This document shows, one piece after another, positions 53,619-61,600 of a stretch of 64,000 nucleotides of DNA. The position numbers and the translations under genes are program-made. How positions within the stretch are numbered: the stretch's first letter is position 1; every line of letters starts with the position of its first letter. The notes under the pieces are model-generated. The model saw nothing but the letters and a program-made list of their open reading frames with translations. It had not been told where the DNA came from and searched no databases. The stretch lies in contig NZ_JAYKBP010000002.1 in assembly GCF_035282405.1 (NCBI RefSeq), positions 453,239 to 517,238 on the forward strand, written 5' to 3'. Origin of the DNA: Parvimonas sp035282405 (lineage in GTDB: Bacteria > Bacillota > Clostridia > Tissierellales > Peptoniphilaceae).

Positions 53619-54530
53619 TTACCTCATCTGTTTTCCAATATTCTTCTTAACTCCTATTTTTAGTATAAATACTGTTGAAATTATAAAGAAAAATCCAATA
53701 AAATCAATAAATTGTAATTTTAAATTAAGCAAAACTACGCTAAAAAATATTGCTGATAACGGCTCAAATGTATTTAAAAGACTAGCATTTACTGGTCCTA
53801 TCAAATTAACTCCACTCATAAAAAGGAAAAATGAGATTACAGTTCCAATTACAACAAGTCCTAAAAATGCAAGAGTTGTTAAAAATTCCAATTCAACAGA
53901 TATTGTCCAAGGTTTTAAAAGTAAAGTCAAAAAAACTCCCCCAATAAACATTGAATAACTTAAAACTGAAAAGCAATTAAATTTTTTAAGTAATTCAACG
54001 GGGGTTAAACTATAGGCTGCAAGTCCAATTCCCCCAAGCAATCCCCAAAATAACGCCTTTGAATTTATTGAAAGAGAATTTAGATTTCCATGTGTTGTAA
54101 TTAAAAATGTCCCGACTAATGCAAATAACAAAGATACAAATTCAACCTTTGTCGGAAATCTTAAATTTCTTATACATACATATATAACTAGATATGATAC
54201 TCCTAAATATTGTAAAACTGTTGCTGTTGCTGCATTTGAATAGGAAATTGCCATAAGATATGTAAATTGAGCTCCTACAAGTCCAAATATTCCAAAATTA
54301 ACAAGCCTTAAAATATCTTTTTTATCTTTTAGTGGCTCAAAAGTTTTTTTACCAACCACAAAAAGTGAAATAAAAAATAGAACTATAGATGCAGTCAAAA
54401 GTCTTATGGGAGAAACCCAAAGGGGAGATATTTTCTTTACAGAAAATAAATAATCACTACAAAACCCCGAAAATCCCCAACAAATTGCACCTAAAATTGT
54501 ATATAAAAATCCTTTTGTATTATTGTTCAT
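53619..54530 (-). CDS. EamA/DMT-family transporter
   Basis: A 303-residue membrane protein with ten predicted spans in two EamA halves; the typical WGFSGFCSDYLF at the start and the repeat of the fold after about residue 155 (FWGLLGGIGLAAYSLTP). The group exports or imports small metabolites; the substrate is not readable. It starts inside thiI (11-base overlap), so it is translated with thiI and the cysteine desulfurase. There is no terminator between it and the lipoprotein array. Confidence 0.87.
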   Translation of the reverse strand: MNNNTKGFLYTILGAICWGFSGFCSDYLFSVKKISPLWVSPIRLLTASIVLFFISLFVVGKKTFEPLKDKKDILRLVNFGIFGLVGAQFTYLMAISYSNAATATVLQYLGVSYLVIYVCIRNLRFPTKVEFVSLLFALVGTFLITTHGNLNSLSINSKALFWGLLGGIGLAAYSLTPVELLKKFNCFSVLSYSMFIGGVFLTLLLKPWTISVELEFLTTLAFLGLVVIGTVISFFLFMSGVNLIGPVNASLLNTFEPLSAIFFSVVLLNLKLQFIDFIGFFFIISTVFILKIGVKKNIGKQMR

Positions 54531-55692
54531 TTATTTCATACACTTTCTTATTAGCCAATGCTTCGTCAATAAGTTTATCAACTTCTAAAAGAGCTAAACT
54601 ATTATTTATATCTTCAATCTTTGGCTTTGTTACCGGATGTTTTGGTAAAAACACAGTACAACAGTCCTCAAAAGGTAAGATACTAGTTTCATAAGTGTCA
54701 ATCATTCTTGCAATGTCAATGATTTCAGTTTTATCCATTGCAATTAAAGGTCTTAAAATTGAAATTTCAGTAGATTTATCCACAACTGTAATTCCTTGAA
54801 TAGTTTGACTTGCAACCTGTCCAAGACTTTCTCCTGTAATTAAAGCGTGATAATTTTGTTTAATCGCAAGTTTTTCTGCAATTTTCATCATAAAAATTCT
54901 GCCTAGAATAGTAATTTCTTTTTCAGGGCATTTACTTGCAATTTCCTTTTGAATAGGTAAAAGGTTTATGCTTGTCATTGTAAATTTTCCAACATAATTT
55001 GAAAGTATTTTTGCAAGGTCTTTAACTTTTTCCTCTCCTCTTTCACTTGTAAAAGGATAGGAATGAAAATGTATTGCTCCAATTTCCATACCTCTTTTAC
55101 CCATGACAAAACCAGCAACGGGACTGTCGATTCCACCTGAAAGAAGCAAAAGTCCTCTTCCACTTGAGCCTATTGGAAGTCCACCAAAGCCCTTATATCT
55201 CTTTACATAGACATATACATATTCTTTAACATCTACGAAAATTGGCATTTGTGGATTATGAACATCAACCTTTAAAAGATTTCCGAAATTTCTAAGAACA
55301 ACGCCTCCAAGCTCTCTTGAAAGCTCAGGAGATTTTGGAGTAAATTTTTTATCAACTCTATTTACAAAAACTTTAAAAGTCTTTTCTTCATTTATTCCTA
55401 AATCACTCACTAAAACTCTTGTTGCCTCTCTTATATTTTCAAGTTTTTTTTCAGTTCTTAAAACTTCGCAGATATAGAAAATCCCAAAAACTTTTTTGAT
55501 TTGTTCAATCATTTCATCAAAAAGCTCTCTATCAGCTTTTATATAGACTTTTCCCTGTTCTTTGTAAAATTCTTCTACTTCAAAATCTGCTATCGCCTTT
55601 TTTATCTTTCTTATTATTCTATTTTCAAAATCTTTTCTATTATCTCCCTTTAAAGTCAGCTCTCCAAAGCTGACACTAATTAAATAATCCAT
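54520..55692 (-). CDS. thiI: tRNA 4-thiouridine synthase
   Basis: A 390-residue protein: N-terminal ferredoxin-like and THUMP domains (about 1-165) and a PP-loop ATPase domain with SGGIDSP (185-191). It lacks the C-terminal rhodanese domain of the E. coli enzyme, the usual case in Firmicutes. It adenylates U8 of tRNA and receives sulfur from a cysteine desulfurase; that partner is encoded directly upstream with a one-base overlap. A role in thiamin thiazole synthesis is less likely without the rhodanese part. Confidence 0.94.
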   Translation of the reverse strand: MDYLISVSFGELTLKGDNRKDFENRIIRKIKKAIADFEVEEFYKEQGKVYIKADRELFDEMIEQIKKVFGIFYICEVLRTEKKLENIREATRVLVSDLGINEEKTFKVFVNRVDKKFTPKSPELSRELGGVVLRNFGNLLKVDVHNPQMPIFVDVKEYVYVYVKRYKGFGGLPIGSSGRGLLLLSGGIDSPVAGFVMGKRGMEIGAIHFHSYPFTSERGEEKVKDLAKILSNYVGKFTMTSINLLPIQKEIASKCPEKEITILGRIFMMKIAEKLAIKQNYHALITGESLGQVASQTIQGITVVDKSTEISILRPLIAMDKTEIIDIARMIDTYETSILPFEDCCTVFLPKHPVTKPKIEDINNSLALLEVDKLIDEALANKKVYEINEQ

Positions 55693-56828
55693 TATCTTCC
55701 TCTTTTCATAATCATTCTAATTTCATTTACATACTTTTCTAATTTTTCAATAAAAATTGTAATTTCTTCTTCTGTATTAAACTCGGAAAGAGAAATCCTT
55801 ACAACTCCGTCATTGTATTTGTTATCAAGACCTATTCCGTCAAAAGTTCTGCTCTTTTTACCCTTACTACAAGCAGAGCCTGTTGAAATATAAATCTTTT
55901 CACTCTCCAAGAAATGTAAAAGCACCTCACTTCTAATATTTTCAAAAGCGACTGTTACAATGTTTGGAACTCCGTCTTTATTAGTTAAAAATTTATGATT
56001 CTCAATTTTTGAAATACCAGAAATCAGTAAATCTCTTAAATTTTCCAAATGTTTTTTTCTATTCTCCATATTTTCATACATAAATTCGGTAGCAACTTTT
56101 AAACCCATTATTCCTGCGACATTTTCCGTTCCTGATCTAAAGTCTTTTTCCTGACCTCCACCCAAAACAAAAGGTCTTAAATTTATATTTTTATTTACAT
56201 AGATTGCTCCTATTCCCTTTTGAGCATGAATTTTATGCCCACTCAAAGTTAAAATATCAATCTTGGATTTTTTTACATCAATATTGACTTTCCCGAAAGC
56301 CTGTGCGGAGTCAACATGAAAAATACATTTCTTATTCTTTTCTTTAATAGCTTTTCCAATGCTTTCAACATCTTGAATAATGCCAAGCTCACTATGAACA
56401 TAGGCTATTGAAACTATTTCAGTATTTTCATCAACGAGATTTTTTACGCTCTCAATATCGATATAGCCTAATTCATCCAATTTTAAAAATCTAATCTCTT
56501 TTTTCTCTTTTAAAAATTTATAGACATTAAAAACGGAAGAGTGTTCTATCTCTGTTGAAACTATATTTTTTCCCTTTGCAGTTGAAACCCCTCCAAAAAT
56601 TGCAGTATTATTTCCCTCCGTTGCACAGGAGTTGAAAAATACCTCTTCAGCCTTGCAATTTATGTATTTTGCAATAACTTCTCTACAAGAATTTATATCT
56701 TTAGAAACGGAATATCCAAAATCATAAAGCGATGACGGATTTCCATAATTTTCCCTTAAATATTTTACCATAATATCTATAACTTCATCGCGAACTCTTG
56801 TAGTCGCGGCATTATCTAAATAAATCAT
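55692..56828 (-). CDS. Cysteine desulfurase partnered with ThiI (NifZ/IscS-like)
   Basis: A 378-residue class V aminotransferase fold with the PLP lysine at Lys199 (TLSGHKIHAQKG), His/Asp at HVDSAQAFGK (171-180) and the catalytic Cys320 in STGSACSKGKK. Group I (NifS/IscS-like) by length and loop. No iscU-type scaffold gene is adjacent, and the overlap with thiI points to tRNA thiolation, as for the Bacillus NifZ-ThiI pair. First gene of a three-gene unit. Confidence 0.93.
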   Translation of the reverse strand: MIYLDNAATTRVRDEVIDIMVKYLRENYGNPSSLYDFGYSVSKDINSCREVIAKYINCKAEEVFFNSCATEGNNTAIFGGVSTAKGKNIVSTEIEHSSVFNVYKFLKEKKEIRFLKLDELGYIDIESVKNLVDENTEIVSIAYVHSELGIIQDVESIGKAIKEKNKKCIFHVDSAQAFGKVNIDVKKSKIDILTLSGHKIHAQKGIGAIYVNKNINLRPFVLGGGQEKDFRSGTENVAGIMGLKVATEFMYENMENRKKHLENLRDLLISGISKIENHKFLTNKDGVPNIVTVAFENIRSEVLLHFLESEKIYISTGSACSKGKKSRTFDGIGLDNKYNDGVVRISLSEFNTEEEITIFIEKLEKYVNEIRMIMKRGR

Positions 56829-56861
56829 AACAACTCCTTAAAAACTCTTTTCATTAACAAT

Positions 56862-56890
56862 ATTTTAATATAAAATCAAGAAATAAGCAA
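56862..56890 (-). promoter_or_regulatory. Promoter of the desulfurase-thiI-EamA unit
   Basis: Minus strand -35 TTGCTT (56885-56890), 17-bp spacer, -10 TAAAAT (56862-56867). Confidence 0.65.
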
Positions 56891-56943
56891 CAAAAAAATT
56901 ACAATATTAAATAAAAGTTATTTAAATTTAATAAATTAAACTA

Positions 56944-56972
56944 TTGCACGATTTTAAACTTTATGTTATTAT
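56944..56972 (+). promoter_or_regulatory. Promoter of the 48-residue membrane protein gene
   Basis: Plus strand -35 TTGCAC (56944-56949), 17-bp spacer, -10 TATTAT (56967-56972). Confidence 0.65.
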
Positions 56973-57039
56973 ATAGATATAAAATAATATATAGCAGATT
57001 AAAGTTTAAATGTATGAGAATTATTTTAAGGAGGACATT

Positions 57040-57186
57040 ATGGAAGACAATTATATTGAATTGATACAATTTATTTCTATATTGGGAGTTTTATTCAAAG
57101 TCGTATTAGGCATTATGAGCTTAATAGTTTTACTTAAACTCTCAAAAGCATTAGATAAATATTTGAAGGAAAATAAAGACGAATAA
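57040..57186 (+). CDS. Small membrane protein, 48 residues
   Basis: ATG 57040 follows AAGGAGG at 7 bases and a good promoter, and ends at TAA 57184-57186. The protein has an acidic start (MEDNYIEL), one hydrophobic span (about 9-32, FISILGVLFKVVLGIMSLIVLL) and a charged tail (KALDKYLKENKDE). It is too small for a known domain. Regulatory membrane peptides or accessory subunits look like this, but there is no partner to name. Strong translation signals are the reason to call it real. Confidence 0.7.
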   Translation: MEDNYIELIQFISILGVLFKVVLGIMSLIVLLKLSKALDKYLKENKDE

Positions 57187-57262
57187 TTTTATTAATTTAT
57201 ATTTATTTGAAGTTTATTTACTTTTTACGTCAATCTATCAAATGAAGATTATTCTCTTATAC

Positions 57263-57435
57263 GTCATTTCGACCGTAACGGAACGAAGCATAGCGAAGTA
57301 GAGTGTAGTGAATCTAGCCCTAACTTTGTTTACTTGTAAACAAAAGTAGGTCTGACGCAAAGATTGTTCAAATCTTTGATTTGAGTACAATTGACTGCGA
57401 AAATCTCATACTTTTGATTGTAAACAATCAAAAGT
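57263..57435 (+). repeat. Dispersed repeat family 2, composite copy C
   Basis: It begins with GTCATTTCGAC (57263-57273) and contains GTGAATCTAG and the stem TTTGTTTAC / GTAAACAAA (57325-57345). Fragment-D-type sequence follows (about 57352-57405), and it ends with a perfect 11-bp hairpin ACTTTTGATTG / CAATCAAAAGT, loop TAAA (57410-57435). It fills most of the gap 57187-57536; the rest shows nothing. Confidence 0.72.
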
Positions 57436-57536
57436 AAATGTATCGTAGATACATAAAATAAGCAATCTTATTACTAAACAGTGCTTTAAGAGATTTATAT
57501 AATAATTTTATTAATTAAAAATTAGGGGAATAAAAA

Positions 57537-57905
57537 ATGAAAAGAATGAGTACAGGAGATTTATACAAATCATTTTTAGTTGTATTGTTTTCCGGTTTTA
57601 TAATTGCATTTTTACATTTACTAAATGTGGATAAACTTTATATTACTATTATAGCTGTAACTTGTATTTGTATAAGTTCCTATTTAGTGTTTTTTACCAA
57701 AATAGGAAAATTTAAAATATTTAGAAATAAATATTTTGAAAAATACTATGAAAACTATGTTATATTCGGAGAACTCTTAATTTTAGGGATTATATTTTTC
57801 GTTGTATATATCAAAAATATGAATGAATTTTCTCTAATGGGAGCAATTTTTATACTGATAGGTTTAATCCTTCCTTATTTTTCAAGAAAAAATTGGGATA
57901 ATTAA
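57537..57905 (+). CDS. Small multispan membrane protein of unknown function
   Basis: A 122-residue protein with about four spans (near 13-28, 33-52, 74-92 and 97-113) and a basic loop KIGKFKIFRNKYFEK between the second and third. ATG 57537 has a GGGG-type site 9 bases upstream. No family recognised. It is isolated from the upstream small gene by the composite repeat and followed by a strong terminator. Confidence 0.68.
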   Translation: MKRMSTGDLYKSFLVVLFSGFIIAFLHLLNVDKLYITIIAVTCICISSYLVFFTKIGKFKIFRNKYFEKYYENYVIFGELLILGIIFFVVYIKNMNEFSLMGAIFILIGLILPYFSRKNWDN

Positions 57906-57925
57906 TCAGAAGTAAATAATTTAAT

Positions 57926-57950
57926 AAGTGGCCGAAAGGTCACTTTTTTT
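57926..57950 (+). terminator. Terminator of the 122-residue membrane protein gene
   Basis: Stem AAGTGGCC / GGTCACTT (57926-57933 and 57938-57945, one G-U pair), GAAA tetraloop, T-run to 57950. Confidence 0.88.
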
Positions 57951-57964
57951 ATAAAAGACCATAT

Positions 57965-57992
57965 AAAAAGCGACTACTTTTTGTAATCGCTT
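57965..57992 (-). terminator. Terminator of the GNAT acetyltransferase gene
   Basis: Stem AAGCGACTAC / GTAATCGCTT (57968-57977 and 57983-57992, one mismatch), followed on the minus strand by five T. Confidence 0.82.
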
Positions 57993-58004
57993 AAATACTA
58001 TTTA

Positions 58005-58442
58005 TTAAAAAGGATGATAAAATACAGCACTATCCTCCAAATGTATAGCTCCTTGAGATTTATAAAAATTGTATGCTGAAGAATTTGTTAAAGTTGTAAA
58101 AAACGCTCCGGAAACTCCCATTTTTTTCAATTCTTTCAAAACATCACTATATAACGCTTTTGCTATTCCCTGTTTTTGAAAAATCGGATCAACAAACAGT
58201 TCATCAATATAATATGTTTTTCCATCATTAAAAGTTTGTATATGTCCTAATATAGCCCCAACCGGAATACCTTCTTTTATGGCAATAAGCCCATAAAAAT
58301 GTGGAAAATCAAAAATATTGGATAAAGAAATTCTAACACTTTCGTCTGTCCATTTTTGATTCCATTCACTTTCATTAAATGCTTTTTTAAAACTTGGAAT
58401 AAGTTTTTCTAAATCTTCTTTTAAAACTTTTTTTATTTTCAT
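58005..58442 (-). CDS. GNAT-family N-acetyltransferase
   Basis: A 145-residue acetyltransferase with the acetyl-CoA loop QKQGIAKALYSDVL near 97-110, preceded by the beta strand YYIDELFVDPIF and followed by a FYKSQGAIHL end segment. The acceptor is unknown; candidates range from antibiotics to small amines or protein N-termini. It is a single gene with its own terminator. Confidence 0.88.
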   Translation of the reverse strand: MKIKKVLKEDLEKLIPSFKKAFNESEWNQKWTDESVRISLSNIFDFPHFYGLIAIKEGIPVGAILGHIQTFNDGKTYYIDELFVDPIFQKQGIAKALYSDVLKELKKMGVSGAFFTTLTNSSAYNFYKSQGAIHLEDSAVFYHPF

Positions 58443-58603
58443 ATACTACCTCTCTTTATTGATATTCTATCTCGTTTTTATAATTATAACATTTCTTTTT
58501 AAGCTCTGCAATAAAATTTTCAATATAAAATAAAATGTCTTCATAATAAAAACTACTATTTCGATGCTTTGATGAATAATAAAGTTTCCAAAAAACTTAT
58601 TAC

Positions 58604-58633
58604 AAAAAAGTGGCTACATCGTAACCACTTTTT
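58604..58633 (-). terminator. Terminator of the subtilase gene
   Basis: Stem AAAAAGTGG-TAC / GTA-CCACTTTTT (58605-58617 and 58621-58633, one mismatch) around ATC, with a T-run on the minus strand. Confidence 0.87.
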
Positions 58634-58646
58634 AAATTATCTTTTC

Positions 58647-61600
58647 TTATTTACTTCTTCTCTTTTTATTTACGACCACTGCTATTCCTAAAGAAATAAC
58701 CGCTACTCCAATAAGTCCTAAAATATTTGAATTAAGATTTGTCCTTGAAAGCCCTTTTCTATTTTTAGAACCTTTTTGTCCTGGTTTGTTCTTTCCTGGT
58801 TTGCCCGGTTGTTCTGGTTTGCCCGGTTGTTCTGGTTTGCCCGGTTCTCCTGGTTTTTGTGGGTCCGGAACTTGTGGATCTGGTTTTTGTGGATCCGGAT
58901 TATCTGGATTATTTTCAGCCTTGCCATAATCCACCGCATAACCTGAGAAGTGAGTTGTTGTAAATGTTACATTTTTATCGTCTTGTTTAATTTCAAATTT
59001 TTCTTTGTCAAGCTCGCCTTTTTCATTTACATAATAAACATCTTTTGCTGTCTTTCCTTCAGCTTTTACTATAGAAACATTATATTCTCCCTTAGGTAGT
59101 TTGATTTTTGTATTGTTTTTATCAAGGAAATAGATGTCGTATAAATCAGCTTCAGAACCTTTTAATTTTTCAACTGAGTTTTTATCTTTAACATCAGCTA
59201 CTAAAGTCCAATCGTCTTTTAAATCAAAGCTTGAAACTGTAACTTTCTTATTTTTATCTGTCAATGTTACCATCTTCTTGATATTTACAATTTCTTTAAC
59301 TTTATCATTTGCAACTGTAATATCGAAAGAAGGTCTATCAACTTTATATCCTTTAGGAACTTCTATATTAACTCTGTATTTTCCACGATCAACTTCACCA
59401 TAGAATACTTTCTTGTTAAACTTACTTTCTTGAAGTTCTGTTTTTTCTTTAGTATTAAGATTTTCAAGAGTTACTTTTACTCCTTCAGGAAGTTTATCCA
59501 AACCTTCAAAAGCAATATTAACTATATCTTTTATTGTTTCTTGTGTTTTGAAGACTACTCTCTTTGGTTTGTTTTCTTCAACTTTAAATTTAATTGAAGT
59601 TGTTTCAAATTTTAAAGAATCATCTTTTGTTACAATTTCAGCAGTATATTCTCCAACAGGTAAAATAGTCATTAAATCTCTGTGGAAATTAACTCCTGTA
59701 AGTTTTCCATTTTTGTCTTTGATTGGAGATTCGTATAACTTAGTGTAAGTTTTTAGATTATCTCTATTAACTACATTTCCATCTTTATCTTTGATTACAT
59801 AAGTTCCACCAACTCCCATATAGTTTTCAGGATAATTACCTATTTGTAATCTGAAATTAACTTCTCCATGTCCCTTTGGAATCTTTTCTTCTTTTTGTTT
59901 AGTTTCAAAAACAACTTCTGATTCTTTACCTTTTTCAACCTTAACAGTCTTTTTTTGTTCTTTTAATGGTTCATATACATCAGGAATTTGAGCAATGTTG
60001 AATTCATAACTTCCTGGAGCAACATTTACTAATCCATTAGAATAGTTGTAATCACTTAATAATTTCCAACCTTTTCCATCATTAACTTCAACATCTTGTC
60101 TCCAATTAATTTCTATTGGGAACATATTAAGTTTTTCTGAACCTTCAATATGATTTCCTTCAAAGTCTTTATAATTTGTTACTCTAAATACTGGTTTAAT
60201 ATTTGCTCCTAAATCTTGTGGTTTTATTTGAGGTGCAGAATATTCAGAGCCATCTAAATTAAGTGATGAAATATTTCCAGCATGGTCAAAAGTATGAATA
60301 TAGATATTTTTATGATCTATTCCTTGAGGAATTTCAAAAGTACCATCATCTTTAGGATTTATCCATTTAACTTTTCCATCTTTGTCAAGATATCTTAAGA
60401 ATGTTTTATCAATACCACTTAAGTTATCTGTAATTTCTGGTTTGTAAATATTACCTTCAACCTTAGGTTTAGCAATCTTTGGAGCAGTAATGTCAATTTT
60501 TACTTCAAATTCTAATTTTTGTTCAGCAAAACCAGAACCACCAACTTCAGAATTTCCAGTTACTACATACTTGTACTTGCCTTCAGGAAGAGTCTTGCCA
60601 TTAGATGTTCCATCCCAATAAGTTTGAGTTATAAGATTAGATCTTCCAGCATTTGGATTGTAGTTATTGCTATTTTTCTGAGCATAACCTGATCCATTTT
60701 CATAAACAAGATTCCCACTTTCATCATAAACTTTAGCTTTTAAATATTGTGAATTTCTAAAGAATACACCTTTAAATGCAACAAAGTCTTTGTTATTATC
60801 TCCATTTGGAGAAATTGCCAAATTATCCTTTGAGAATGATAATTTACCTGAGTCAAAACCTAGAGGAATTTCGCCTTTACTACCAACAAAATTGAATTGT
60901 ACTCCATTTTTGTTAGTCCATTGTTTTGATAATGCATATGGGTTATTTTCAACAGTTACAAGAGATGTAAAGTTTCCTGTAAAAGTATTTCCTTGTCTCA
61001 TATACATTGGTAATTCTTTATTAAAATCATAGTCATAAATAGGTTTTTCCCAAAGTGGTAAATTAGCCCATTTTCCTTTAAATCCACTAAATGCTATACT
61101 AACTTCTTTTCCACCGTCTTTAGCATCTTCAAAGAATACAAAACCTTCTAAGAAGTAACCATTAGGCATTTGTTGACTTAATTCTTTATCAAATTTGCTA
61201 GCGTCAACTGTTATTTTTACATTTACTGAACTCTTAGCAGGAACAGTGATTTCTTTTCCTTCGATTGTATCAAGAGTTCTTGTCTTTAAAGCAAATTTTC
61301 CATTTTCAGTAGCATCAGTACCTAAAACAGTTTTATATTTTAAAGTTTTTGCTTCATTTCCAATATTTACAACTTTTAAATTAATTTCAAATTTACTATC
61401 AACGTCATTTAACCAAACTTTTGGATTATTATTGCTGTCAATTACGTAAAGATCAGTACTTGTAGCCTTTTCAACATTGATAGCACCAGCACCTTGTTTT
61501 CTAGGAGAAACATAATCATCACTTCCAGCTTCCTTAACAGGATCGGCTGTACTCATCATTATTGCTTTTAGAATGTCATATTCTTGTTCTCCCTTAATTT

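Noticed and set aside
53619..56828. Reading the EamA gene as part of the lipoprotein array
   Set aside because: It overlaps thiI and belongs to the desulfurase-thiI unit; only the missing terminator links it to the array.
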